A DNA stretch of 16,858 nucleotides from JBBSBY01 sp038205805 (GCA_038205805.1 JBBRBO010000088.1:1-16858); one strand, 5' to 3'. Numbered from the stretch's first letter, positions 1 to 7,426 are shown. A program made the numbers and translations. Notes: generated by a model not told the origin, from the letters alone.

Positions 1-1702
1 GGATGGAACCCTCACCAATTCGTTCATAGCCCCGAACGATTGACCACCCCGTTGATCCGGAGGAACGGGACATTGGAAGAGACCTCATGGGATGAGGCGT
101 TCGAGTACACCGCGTCTAAACTCAAGGACATAAAAGAACAACACGGCGGAGACAGTGTCGGCTTCTTTTCGTCCGCCCGATGCACAAACGAAGATAACTA
201 CCTGCTTCAAAAGTTTTGCAGAGCCGGTTTTGGGACCAACAACGTCGATCATTGCGCCCGTCTTTGACACGCACCCACAGTGGCAGGTCTTGCCGCTGCT
301 TTCGGAAGTGGAGCCATGACGAATTCCATCCCCGAAATCGCGGATACCGATTGTCTCCTGGTGGTAGGTTCCAACACCACCGAAGCTCATCCGCTCATTT
401 CGCGCTGGATGTTTCAAGCCAAGCAGAACGGCGCATACCTGATCGTGGTGGACCCGCGCAAGATACAGCTCTCCATGCGGATCTGCACATTCGGCTTAGG
501 TTCGGAACGGATGTGGCGTTCATCAACGGGCTCATGCACGCTATACTCGCCGACAATCTTCACAATAGCGCATTTATGGACGGGCGAACCGAAGGCCTCA
601 CTCAGCTCCAGGAGCATCTACAAGGGTGGTCCCCGGAAAAAGCTTCGGAGATTTGCGGTGTTCCTCCCGAGGATATTCGTCGAGTTGCGCACATGTACGC
701 CGGCGCCGAACGATCCTCCATCTGTTATACGCCTGGAATAACCGAACATTCCCATGGCGTTGATAACGTCAAATCACTGGCCAACTTGGCCATGTTGACG
801 GGTCAAATCGGCCGGCCCTCCACCGGGGTTAATCCTATGCGAGGCCGGAATAATGTTCAGGGCGCTTGCGACATGGGCGCTCTACCCAACGTGTATCCCG
901 GTTACCAGGTCGTCACGGACGAAACGGTGAGGGACAAGTTGCAGCGCATGTGGCAAGCCGAACTGTCCAACAACGTCGGGTACACCATTCCCAACATGAT
1001 GGATAGACTCATCGACGGCTCACTGAAATGCCTCTATATCCTCGGCGAGAATTCCGTAGTGAGCGACCCTAATACCCATCACGTGGTTCATGCGCTGCAA
1101 TCGGCGGAATTCCTTGTGGTTCAGGATATCTTCCTCACCGAGACGGCTCAATTCGCCCATGTGGTCTTTCCCACAGCTTGCTGGGCCGAAAAAGAGGGTA
1201 CGTTCACCAACACCGAGCGAAAAGTTCAGCGCGTGCGCAAGGCGGTGGAAAATCCCCCTGCAACCAGGGCCGACTGGGAGATCATAGCCGATTTGGGAAA
1301 ACGGTTGGGAGTCTCTATGGATTACCAATCCCCCGCGGAAATTTTCGACGAAATGGCAAGTTTGGCGCCCATATTTGCCGGCATGAGTCACACACGCCTA
1401 GAAACCGGCGGCATACAGTGGCCGTGCCCATCTCCTGAACACCCGGGGACATTGTTTCTTCACCAGGGCGCCTGGGCTTGAACGACGGGGACTTAGCCAA
1501 GGTGACCTCTCGTAGAGGTGAGGCTATTACGCCGGTGCGGCCCGGAGACATTGTCCCCGAAGGCGCCGTTTTCATGGACTTTCATTTTGCTCGGGCCAAT
1601 CCCAATGAACTGCTTGGAACATCATTGGATCCCGTATCGAAGACCCCGGACTACAAGGTGTCCGCCGTTCAAATCGAGAAGCTTTACACCAGCCCGGAAT
1701 AG
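1..1702 (+). pseudogene. fdhA: Formate dehydrogenase alpha subunit, selenocysteine type, 5'-truncated by window edge and broken
   Basis: This is the molybdopterin/tungstopterin catalytic subunit that oxidises formate or reduces CO2. Translation is open from base 1 in frame 1 to a TGA at 265-267. That codon lies in NNVDHCARL-U-HAPTVAGL, the exact context of the active-site selenocysteine of FdhF-type enzymes, and frame 1 resumes directly after it. Around 469-476, after DPRKIQL, homology moves to frame 3 (HADLHIRLRFGTD), consistent with one lost base. Frame 3 then carries typical family stretches (RGRNNVQGACDMGALPNV, CWAEKEGTFTNTERK) up to HPGTLFLHQG and a stop at 1479-1481. The C-terminal part (GLNDGDLAKVTSRRGE to the stop at 1700-1702) is in frame 2. 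About 65-75 family residues between the two are absent. I infer a decayed gene, although two sequencing or assembly errors could mimic part of this. The N-terminal Fe-S region lies outside the window. Confidence 0.9.
265..298 (+). promoter_or_regulatory. Selenocysteine UGA codon with bacterial SECIS hairpin
   Basis: The UGA is at 265-267. An 8-bp stem follows: 278-285 (CAGTGGCA) pairs with 291-298 (TGCCGCTG) with a single G-U wobble, and encloses the pentaloop GGTCT at 286-290. GGUCU is the apical sequence recognised by SelB in the E. coli fdhF SECIS. The loop starts 18 bases after the UGA, as I recall it does in E. coli fdhF. The stop is therefore most likely read as selenocysteine in an intact gene, which predicts selA/selB/selC/selD elsewhere in the genome. 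Confidence 0.9.
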
Positions 1703-1711
1703 CAGCGCCAA

Positions 1712-1748
1712 GCGGAGGAGACCCTCTCACATCGAGGTTCTCCTCCGC
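1712..1748. terminator. Hairpin between the convergent fdhA relic and DUF3096 gene
   Basis: The 15-nt arms 1712-1726 (GCGGAGGAGACCCTC) and 1734-1748 (GAGGTTCTCCTCCGC) pair at 14 of 15 positions around a 7-nt loop. The hairpin starts ten bases after the fdhA relic stop and ends just before the stop of the minus-strand DUF3096 gene, which suits a bidirectional terminator. No clear U-run follows on either strand, so intrinsic termination is only inferred. Confidence 0.5.
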
Positions 1749-1753
1749 TCCGA

Positions 1754-1894
1754 TTATCTCCCCACAAGACCAAGCACTCCTATGATGATGAGATAAACGC
1801 CGATCACCCATCTCAGAAGGCCCGGAGCCATTAATACGAGAATTCCGGCGATTAATGCCACGAGCGGTTGAATATGCAACTGATTTAGTCCCAT
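1754..1894 (-). CDS. DUF3096-type small membrane protein, 46 aa
   Basis: A short gene on the minus strand, start ATG at 1892-1894, stop TAA at 1754-1756. The product is 46 residues with a polar N-terminus (MGLNQLHIQP) and two hydrophobic stretches, about residues 11-25 (LVALIAGILVLMAPG) and 29-44 (WVIGVYLIIIGVLGLV). The LVALIAGILVLMAPGLL pattern followed by a V-Y-L-I-I-I-G-x-L-G-L tail is what I recall of the DUF3096 family, whose function is unknown. An AGGAGG ribosome binding site lies a few bases upstream (complement of 1901-1906). It ends against the hairpin at 1712-1748 and converges on the fdhA relic. The hydrophobic profile and good ribosome binding site argue that it is real. Role unknown, presumably in the inner membrane. 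Confidence 0.75.
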   Translation of the reverse strand: MGLNQLHIQPLVALIAGILVLMAPGLLRWVIGVYLIIIGVLGLVGR

Positions 1895-1974
1895 GTCATG
1901 CCTCCTATCGGCTTGATGCCGTCTACCTAGTGTTACATCAGATTTGCTTTAACATATTAAATGCATAGAGTATT

Positions 1975-2003
1975 GTCCAAGGAAATTTTAAAAATTCTTG
2001 GAC
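1975..2003. repeat. AT-rich inverted repeat
   Basis: GTCCAAG at 1975-1981 and CTTGGAC at 1997-2003 bracket an AT-rich near-palindrome (AAATTTT/AAAAATT). It lies in the AT-rich gap upstream of the DUF3096 gene and just before the transposase relic. It could be a transcription-factor site, a terminator or the remains of an element end. Nothing in the sequence decides between these. Confidence 0.4.
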
Positions 2004-2092
2004 GGCATTTAAGGATAATAAAAAGAAATACGATATGATGCCGAACCGTTAGGAGGGCTTCGTGATGTAAATATAAAATACGCAGGGCTGCT

Positions 2093-2477
2093 GTGAAGTG
2101 GGCTTACGAGATTAAAAAGCTTATTGACGGTTACTATCTTCAGGCCAAACGCATTCGGCTGGTCTGTGACAATCTCAACACTGATGCTGTCGGTTCTCTT
2201 TATAAGGCTTTTCTTCCGGAGGAGGCCCACGGACTCGCCTCCCGGCTGCAAGTCCATTATACCCCGAGGCATGGCAGTTGGCTCAATGTAGCTATAATAG
2301 AACTGGTTGTTTTTACAAAGGCAGTGCCTGGATAGGGGAATCCCGGATATTCAAACCGTAACTCAAGAGGCAAGCGCTTGGGAAGAAAAAGGAAATGATA
2401 CTCAAAAAGGAGTATTACGCCGCAAAAATCGAATTCAGGAAAAGGTGAGTTGCAACTTTCGTCTGGACGACGGATAA
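2093..2477 (+). mobile_element. IS630-family transposase, 3' remnant with frameshift
   Basis: Frame 2 (2093-2335) encodes WAYEIKKLIDGYYLQAKRI, LVCDNLNTDAVGSLYKAFLP and VHYTPRHGSWLNVAIIEL. These match the second half of the DDE domain of IS630-type transposases: the DNLNTH region, with D here in place of H, and HYTPKHGSWLNxAEIEL, with the catalytic-region AE changed to AI. The continuation expected for the family, QCLDRGIPDIQTV and EASAWEEK, is in frame 3 from 2322 to the stop at 2475-2477, so an extra base lies near 2317-2321. The first half of the transposase (first catalytic Asp, helix-turn-helix) is missing. I could not define terminal inverted repeats or a TA duplication. It is a dead insertion sequence fragment. 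Confidence 0.85.
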
Positions 2478-2489
2478 GGCGGTATTCCG

Positions 2490-3086
2490 TCAGAGCTTTC
2501 GAGAACCGCCGCTAGTATACGCGGCGAGACACATTTCCATTTCAACAATACCCGGTATAGGGGACAGCTTCGTCGAGAATCCGATTTTCCTGGCGAGAGC
2601 TAAAAATTTTTTGTTGTCGGTCGAGACAACTCCCCAGACGGTCTTCATGCCGATTTCTTTGGCAATGTCGCAAGCTCGTCGCATAAGTACGGATCCGAGG
2701 CCTTTACCTTGCCATAGATCATCCACGGTCACGGCAAGTTCTCCCCTGGAGGGATTGTCCCGGCACATTATCCGACAAACTCCCACGATATTCTTGGAAA
2801 AATCCGGTCCTTTCACCGCAGCCATAGCCACATCTCGAGTGTAGTCGATGATTACGAAATCGTGGATCCATTCTGGTGGGAGTTCCCTCAAATCCGCAAA
2901 GAATCGGAAGAAGATTGTGGCCTTGGACAAACGATGGAACGATTCCAGCAAAAGGGGTCCGTCTTCCGGCTCTATGGGACGCACCAAGATTTGAGCGCCG
3001 TCCTTCGTGATCTCCGTTGTTCGGAAATGCGCCGGATAGGGTAGTTCGGCGGCGGCGGGATGCCCCGGAACCTCGAGATTATCCAT
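2490..3086 (-). CDS. GNAT family N-acetyltransferase, 198 aa
   Basis: Cytosolic acetyl-CoA-dependent acetyltransferase of the GNAT fold. The acetyl-CoA loop (motif A) is visible as W125-QGKGLG (Q126 to G131), preceded by the strand GELAVTVDD and followed by an acidic/basic helix. The opening (LPYPAHFRTTEITKDG, then ILVRPIEPEDGPLL, FHRLSKATIFFRFF) resembles the GNAT domain that is fused to acyl-CoA ligases in Pat/AcuA-type protein lysine acetyltransferases, but here it stands alone. The substrate is therefore uncertain. I chose ATG at 3084-3086 because GTGAGG lies seven bases before it; an in-frame GTG at 3096-3098 would add four residues. The stop falls next to the 3' end of the convergent IS630 relic. 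Confidence 0.85.
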   Translation of the reverse strand: MDNLEVPGHPAAAELPYPAHFRTTEITKDGAQILVRPIEPEDGPLLLESFHRLSKATIFFRFFADLRELPPEWIHDFVIIDYTRDVAMAAVKGPDFSKNIVGVCRIMCRDNPSRGELAVTVDDLWQGKGLGSVLMRRACDIAKEIGMKTVWGVVSTDNKKFLALARKIGFSTKLSPIPGIVEMEMCLAAYTSGGSRKL

Positions 3087-3332
3087 GATGAACCTCACGA
3101 AATACCTGTTACGTTAAAATGCGCCGCCCCACAGCGGCTCATTGTTGTTCTATATCTATTCAGCGGCTGCGGTTACGCCAAATCACTTTCATGATGAGTT
3201 TGTATCCGGCCGAATTCATATGATAGTCTCGTCTGGAAGCGAAGTGAGCTTAAATAGCGCCTGCGCCTCAGCTTAAAGAATTTCAACATCTTATACCAAA
3301 GTGCTTTCCAACGAATAACATTGGTGAAGACT

Positions 3333-3518
3333 CTTTTTGGGAAGGTAGGTTTTTTCGACGTCTATCTGAGAATGTTTAATATGCCGAAATCGGCCTTTTC
3401 TCCTTGAGAAAAGCCGGTTTCGGCCATTTAACAGTTCTTGGAGAGGGGTTCGGGGAGAAGCCTTCTTTCAAGAAGGTTCTCCCCGATATTACTTCTTTGG
3501 CTGCGCATTGGTATTACT
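3333..3518 (+). repeat. Composite double-hairpin repeat, copy A
   Basis: Hairpin 1 spans 3383-3424: GCCGAAATCGGC pairs with GCCGGTTTCGGC (one G-U), then TTTTCTC with GAGAAAA around CTT. After a spacer containing TTCTTGGAGAGGGGTT, hairpin 2 spans 3451-3485: CGGGGAGAA and CCTTCTT pair with AAGAAGG and TTCTCCCCG with one bulged G. Similarity to copy C continues on the left (GGTTTTTTCGAC near 3348-3359) and on the right (GATATTACTT, then ATTGGTATTACT at 3507-3518). It lies upstream of fdhE. The whole unit is about 185 bp. No transposase is present, so it is a non-autonomous repeat. Confidence 0.8.
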
Positions 3519-3736
3519 CCTTTGTAACCGCAGGAAAATCGGACACGGCCCACATAACCGGCTTTAGTGTAGGATACGCCGCCGCCTGTGGCAAGGCTGG
3601 TCGCCCTGTTGATGGAAGTATGTTACTCTGTAGACGTCCCTCAGGTGAGCCGCCCGAGCCCGAGCGTGTCAGGTGGTTCTCCGTCCATGACGAGGCCTCT
3701 TCACCGGGGACGTATCCTTTCCCTACCGGAGATAGA
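3519..3736 (+). other. Unassigned leader between repeat A and fdhE
   Basis: About 220 bases of GC-rich sequence, unlike the AT-rich DNA to its left. Frame 2 is open through it and continuous with fdhE, but the translation (for example HITGFSVGYAAACGKAGRP) matches no family I know. Short open stretches exist in other frames. The gap from 3087 to 3332, between the acetyltransferase and repeat A, likewise holds no recognisable gene. I see no convincing promoter here. It may be the end of a degraded formate dehydrogenase partner gene, but this is a guess. Confidence 0.35.
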
Positions 3737-4618
3737 ATGAACGCAGAGCGAACCGCTTCAAACCGTGTCAGATCCGCAATTGAGCAGCTAAGAAGTGACT
3801 CGCCTCAGTTGGAGGCTATTTATACCGCTTTTGAAGAACTATTGGCAGTCGAAGCCGACGTTCGTGAGGAAAGCCGGCCGGACCAAGCGGCCATAGACCG
3901 CATTCAGGATCAGCCCATAACCGACGGCGTTCCTCGGGCGGCTCAGGACTTCCCGGTCCCGGACACTGAAACATTTAAGGAGATGGCTCGGCGCCTCATC
4001 CCTGCCATGAGCCACGGTCTGCCGAACCTCACCGCAGAATTGGAGCCTATTCTAGCCGCTATCGAGGATGGTCGCATTACGCCGGATGTGTGTATGAACA
4101 CAGCTCTGGGAAGGGCAACGGACGAGCTGAACGCTCTGGCGGAACCCTTCGACGTGCAACCGGAATTCCTGCGCTTCGTCTGCGGCCGTTTGGTCAAGGC
4201 GTGGGCGGAGAAAACTGCGTCGCTGCTCGGGGAATTGCCGGAAGGCGCCTGGACCAAGGGCTACTGTCCCGTGTGCGGCTCGTGGCCGGACCTAAGCGTC
4301 ATCGAGGGAGTGGAAGGTCAGAGAAAGCTCCATTGCTCCTTCTGCGGCTACAAGTGGCGCTTTAATCGCCTGATGTGCCCCGCGTGCGAAACCGAGGACA
4401 TGGACAGCCTGGAAGTAATCTTTCACGAGGACCGCACCCATGAACGTGCGGAACTCTGCCACAAGTGCCGACGGTACGTGCTCAGCCAGGACATTCGCAA
4501 CGTCGCCTCGCAACCGCCTCCCCACGTAGCCGCTATGGGCATGGTTTACCTGGACATCATCGCCCAAGAAAAGGGTTTCAATCCCATAGCGCCCACCTTG
4601 ACGAACGCCATCGAGTAG
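3737..4618 (+). CDS. fdhE: Formate dehydrogenase accessory protein FdhE, 293 aa
   Basis: FdhE is a cytoplasmic rubredoxin-like iron-binding protein needed for formate dehydrogenase activity and maturation. The N-terminal half is helical and acidic. The C-terminal half has four Cys-x2-Cys pairs: C177/C180 (GYCPVCGSWP), C200/C203 (HCSFCGYKW), C214/C217 (MCPACETED) and C241/C244 (CHKCRRYV), the family signature. The family ending, with YLDIIAQEKGFNPI, is intact. Length fits the family (about 290-310). The frame stays open upstream to 3404, but that part runs through a palindromic repeat. I chose ATG at 3737, which has GGAGA five to six bases before it and begins like other FdhE proteins. Its usual partner, the formate dehydrogenase about 2 kb upstream, is broken here, so it may serve another copy. 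Confidence 0.93.
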   Translation: MNAERTASNRVRSAIEQLRSDSPQLEAIYTAFEELLAVEADVREESRPDQAAIDRIQDQPITDGVPRAAQDFPVPDTETFKEMARRLIPAMSHGLPNLTAELEPILAAIEDGRITPDVCMNTALGRATDELNALAEPFDVQPEFLRFVCGRLVKAWAEKTASLLGELPEGAWTKGYCPVCGSWPDLSVIEGVEGQRKLHCSFCGYKWRFNRLMCPACETEDMDSLEVIFHEDRTHERAELCHKCRRYVLSQDIRNVASQPPPHVAAMGMVYLDIIAQEKGFNPIAPTLTNAIE

Positions 4619-4650
4619 CCTTATACCCGATTGTCGGCAAGAACCATGCC

Positions 4651-4686
4651 TTGGGGAGAAGCTTTTGACAAGAAGGTTCTTCCCAA
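4651..4686 (+). repeat. Partial repeat copy B (hairpin 2 only), possible bidirectional terminator
   Basis: TTGGGGAGAAGCTTTTGACA begins a hairpin closed by AAGAAGGTTCTTCCCAA. It matches hairpin 2 of repeat copies A and C, including AGAAGGTTCT. Hairpin 1 and the flanks are not evident. It sits in the gap between the convergent ends of fdhE (4618) and the class II aldolase gene (4734), a place where a terminator is expected, although no U-run follows. Confidence 0.7.
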
Positions 4687-4733
4687 ACTTGCTCACCTTA
4701 GAGCGAAACGGAATCAGCCGACCCCTTCTTCTG

Positions 4734-5912
4734 TTATATCTCCTGTGCGATTCTTTGGCGATGGGCCTCCCCTTCCATAGAATCGATGACCGCGGCTTCT
4801 TCCGGCGGCAACTCCTGAGCCGACCCGCGGCGCATTATGAGCGTCCGAATCGCTACATGAGCGGTTAGGGTCTCTTCCATGGCGTCTATGGCCTTCTCCG
4901 ATGGGCCGAAGAACAGCGGGCCTACTCCTCGAACGAGAACTACGGCCTTGCGCAGGGGGAAGTCTCGCGATGCGAGCCCTTCCAGGAAAGCCTCCCGGTC
5001 ACGGTAGATGTGAACACAAGGTCCGTTGTAGACCACGTCGTCCGGCGCCAATGGGGTCCATGAAGTATTTTCCGCGCATGCCTCGGCAGTGCGGCTTAAA
5101 CCGCGGTTCAGGGCCGGCCTGATAAAAACATCGTATGTTGAGATGACGGATTGCGCCTCGCTAAGCAGGTTTGCCGTCGCAGACGAAGTAACGTCCCTTT
5201 CCAAGAAGTCGTTCGGCAAGGACTCAAAGAAGCGCTCACCTGCGGCGATCATCGCCTGAGTTTCCTGAATGGCGGCGGTGTGATCCGGGGCGCTCACCAC
5301 CAGCCCGTGGTTCTTGAGTATTGCGGAGAGGGGGCGTTCGAGATCGAGCTGCTGTCGAAGCTCATCCATGGCCTTCCCCAAAGAGTAACCCGGCGGAGCG
5401 TAGGGTATCCAGGGCACGGAACGGCCAAGGGCCTCTTCCAGGGCGACGTCTCCGTCCTTCATGCAGGCAAAGGCATTCACGTACACCGGATGGGTATGGA
5501 GCACGACCCTTCCCAGCGTTGCATGGAAACACGCCTCCAGCGAAGGGCGCTCCCCTCGTGCGGCGAGCGTCGCGTTCACTTCGGCCAAGAAGCGCTCTCG
5601 TGCGGTAGGCGCGCTCATGGCGGCCAACGAACGATCCCGCAGGAGCGCAAGCAGCGTCCGCAGCCGAACGGCAATCCACCCCGCGCGCTGCGTTACCTGC
5701 GCCAAACGATACCCGGACGCCTTGATGAGCATGTAGTCCAGAGCCGCGGTTTTACAGGATGCGTTGCCCCCACCCGCTTGCGACACGAGCGGATCCGATC
5801 CCGCCCACTGGGAAACAGCGGCCAAGTGAATAAGCTCGGGCTCGAAGCGCTCCGGTCCGTCCGAAGGCACGTAGGAATCGGCGGGTGTTGTTGTGGATTT
5901 TTCAGTATTCAA
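4734..5912 (-). CDS. Class II aldolase/adducin family protein, 392 aa
   Basis: A zinc-dependent sugar-phosphate aldolase/epimerase fold. The glycine-rich phosphate-binding loop is GGGN at residues 47-50 (QAGGGNASCK) and a metal/catalytic Glu is near E126 (SLEACFHATLG). Zinc ligands are H139 and H141 (LHTHPVYVNAF), with H202 in the KNHGLVV motif. At 392 residues it is much longer than L-fuculose-phosphate-type aldolases (about 215). It is closer to the aldolase half of rhamnulose-1-phosphate aldolase/dehydrogenase proteins, with an extra C-terminal domain (residues about 290-392). The start is TTG at 5910-5912, with AGGA eight bases upstream; no better ATG is in frame. It is last in a run with the HAD phosphatase (39-base gap) and the phosphodiesterase-like gene, suggesting a shared sugar- or polyol-phosphate pathway. 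Substrate unknown. Confidence 0.85.
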   Translation of the reverse strand: MNTEKSTTTPADSYVPSDGPERFEPELIHLAAVSQWAGSDPLVSQAGGGNASCKTAALDYMLIKASGYRLAQVTQRAGWIAVRLRTLLALLRDRSLAAMSAPTARERFLAEVNATLAARGERPSLEACFHATLGRVVLHTHPVYVNAFACMKDGDVALEEALGRSVPWIPYAPPGYSLGKAMDELRQQLDLERPLSAILKNHGLVVSAPDHTAAIQETQAMIAAGERFFESLPNDFLERDVTSSATANLLSEAQSVISTYDVFIRPALNRGLSRTAEACAENTSWTPLAPDDVVYNGPCVHIYRDREAFLEGLASRDFPLRKAVVLVRGVGPLFFGPSEKAIDAMEETLTAHVAIRTLIMRRGSAQELPPEEAAVIDSMEGEAHRQRIAQEI

Positions 5913-5951
5913 GGTGTGTCCTATTGCGCGGGAGCGCCCGCCGGCGCAGTA

Positions 5952-6677
5952 TCAGCTTTGCCTGCTGTGCAGCTTGAGCACAAGATCCCGGATTTCTCCC
6001 CAGCTACTCACCACGAGATCGGCGTCGTCGAGGTATCGCACAGCGTCACGGGCGAGTCGTATAACCTGCATGCCAAGGGCTCGCGCCAATCCTACATCGT
6101 TTACCAGATCATCGCCGATAAACCAAACCAGCTCGGGCGGCAAATCCAGCGTCTGAAGCGCCATACGCCCAAGGGCGGGGTTCGGCTTGTCGGCGCCCAC
6201 TTCTTCCGATGTGAAGAGAAACTCCGCCACATCTTCGATACCGAGACGCCGTAGTTTTGTGATCTGGCGCGCCGTGGTGAAGTTGGAGACCCAGGCGAGC
6301 CGCATACCGAGCCGTTTCATGCACGTGGCCGTTTCCATGAAGTCATGATCGAGAACCATGGCGTCAAGATAGCCCCCCCAGTAGGCATCCGTGATGTTGG
6401 TGACCGCCTCAGGAGTTGTCCTTCCCCAGACTCGCTCGATCATGAGTTTAAATGCTAAGAGCCTCGAATGTACGGCCGCTTGATCGCCCAGCCGCTCGGT
6501 GAGCGTCTTCTTTGCAGCGGCGTAGTCCTGCAGAAAGAGGTCGTACGCTCCCCAAGGGTCATAGATCTCGGCCGCAGCTATATGAGCGCTCCTAAGCCCG
6601 GCCGCATGTGCGGGATCGTACGCATACACGGTATTGTCGATGTCGATGAGCGCCGCTGTAGGCATGCGCATGGTCAT
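5952..6677 (-). CDS. HAD superfamily hydrolase (phosphatase), 241 aa
   Basis: A haloacid-dehalogenase-type phosphatase. All four motifs are present: motif I D12-I-D14-N-T (nucleophile D12, acid/base D14), motif II Ser at S131 (VSNFTT), motif III Lys at K164 (GADKPNP), and motif IV IGDDLVND (D189/D190) for Mg2+. A helical cap lies between motifs I and II, as in subfamily I enzymes acting on small phosphorylated metabolites. I chose ATG at 6675-6677: GAGG lies seven bases upstream, and this ATG overlaps the stop of the preceding gene as ATGA, so the two are translationally coupled. A TTG two codons upstream is possible. The substrate is probably shared with the neighbouring aldolase or phosphodiesterase, which is inference. 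Confidence 0.88.
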   Translation of the reverse strand: MTMRMPTAALIDIDNTVYAYDPAHAAGLRSAHIAAAEIYDPWGAYDLFLQDYAAAKKTLTERLGDQAAVHSRLLAFKLMIERVWGRTTPEAVTNITDAYWGGYLDAMVLDHDFMETATCMKRLGMRLAWVSNFTTARQITKLRRLGIEDVAEFLFTSEEVGADKPNPALGRMALQTLDLPPELVWFIGDDLVNDVGLARALGMQVIRLARDAVRYLDDADLVVSSWGEIRDLVLKLHSRQS

Positions 6678-7249
6678 AGCCAATCCTCACAGAAGTCGGA
6701 ACATACGGCATCGAGGGGCATTGTCGCAAGAAGGCGCCGGTATTCACAGATAGTTTCCCGTGAAAATCCCTGGAGTTCCGGAGATACAAGGCACATCTTG
6801 AACCGCTCCTTGAGCGCCGTGTACGAACGCTCGTCCAGGGGCATGCGAGTGAAGCAATCCACCCACACCCACTCCGCCCTTCCCGCAAAGGACATGGCGA
6901 ACTCCAGGGGCTCGTACTCGGAAAAGCGCACGGCAACGGACTGTACGCCGGAACGCACGAGTGAAATCAGCGTTGGGTTCGCGCAGTCCAGGAAGAAGTA
7001 ATCCATTACACCGTGTTCCCTGAGCATGGGGAGAATCAGCCGTTCCAGGCCGTCGCATTTGACGTTCACTATGAGGAGCCCATGTTTATAGTGAGCCAGG
7101 AAATCTAGAAGACGTTCACCCGTGGAAAAGGGGTCGTGGGTGAGCCGCAACTCGCCGTCGTAGTCCCGCACGTCGATCTCAACGCCTCGGGAAGGGTCTA
7201 GGGCGTCAAGGCCGGCTACGGAATTGATTCTGTGTTCCACAAGGATCAT
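6674..7249 (-). CDS. GDPD/PLC-like phosphodiesterase family protein, 191 aa
   Basis: Resembles the glycerophosphodiester phosphodiesterase TIM-barrel superfamily. The N-terminal signature is present: H6-R7 (VEHRINS), the metal-binding pair E24/D26 (GVEIDVRDYDG) and H38-D39 (LTHDPF). Later strands fit the barrel (LLIVNVK, YFFLDC, VAVRFSEYEP, WVWVDCF). At 191 residues it is shorter than typical GDPD enzymes (about 240), and the phosphodiester substrate is unknown. I chose ATG at 7247-7249, with GAGAG shortly upstream, because it places the HR motif where the family has it. The frame continues to a GTG at 7334-7336, but the added residues look non-coding. The stop overlaps the HAD start (ATGA), so the two products probably act together. 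The 177 bases before it, back to the murJ stop, hold nothing I recognise. Confidence 0.75.
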   Translation of the reverse strand: MILVEHRINSVAGLDALDPSRGVEIDVRDYDGELRLTHDPFSTGERLLDFLAHYKHGLLIVNVKCDGLERLILPMLREHGVMDYFFLDCANPTLISLVRSGVQSVAVRFSEYEPLEFAMSFAGRAEWVWVDCFTRMPLDERSYTALKERFKMCLVSPELQGFSRETICEYRRLLATMPLDAVCSDFCEDWL

Positions 7250-7426
7250 ACGCTCTCTCAGGGACGCTGTGTGCACGCGGCATGAACGCCGTTCCTCAAT
7301 AAGGCATACCACGAAACATGGCGCAGAGAAAGCCACTCTATACGGTGGGCGCTCTGTGGGTATTACGCTTGGGAGCGCGCAGTTTCTCGCGAGGTAAGCA
7401 TGTCGGCGGAAAGGGAGACGTGGAGA

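Noticed and set aside
85..417. Minus-strand frame of 110 codons
   Set aside because: Antisense to the formate dehydrogenase relic, whose homology on the plus strand is decisive.
216..470. Frame 3 reading before the frameshift in the formate dehydrogenase
   Set aside because: Before about 470 this frame is nonsense (Arg/Ser-rich); the real homology is in frame 1 across the selenocysteine codon.
5151..6254. Long plus-strand open frame (367 codons)
   Set aside because: It is antisense to the class II aldolase and HAD genes, whose motifs are clear. Its translation is Arg/Gly-rich and resembles no family.
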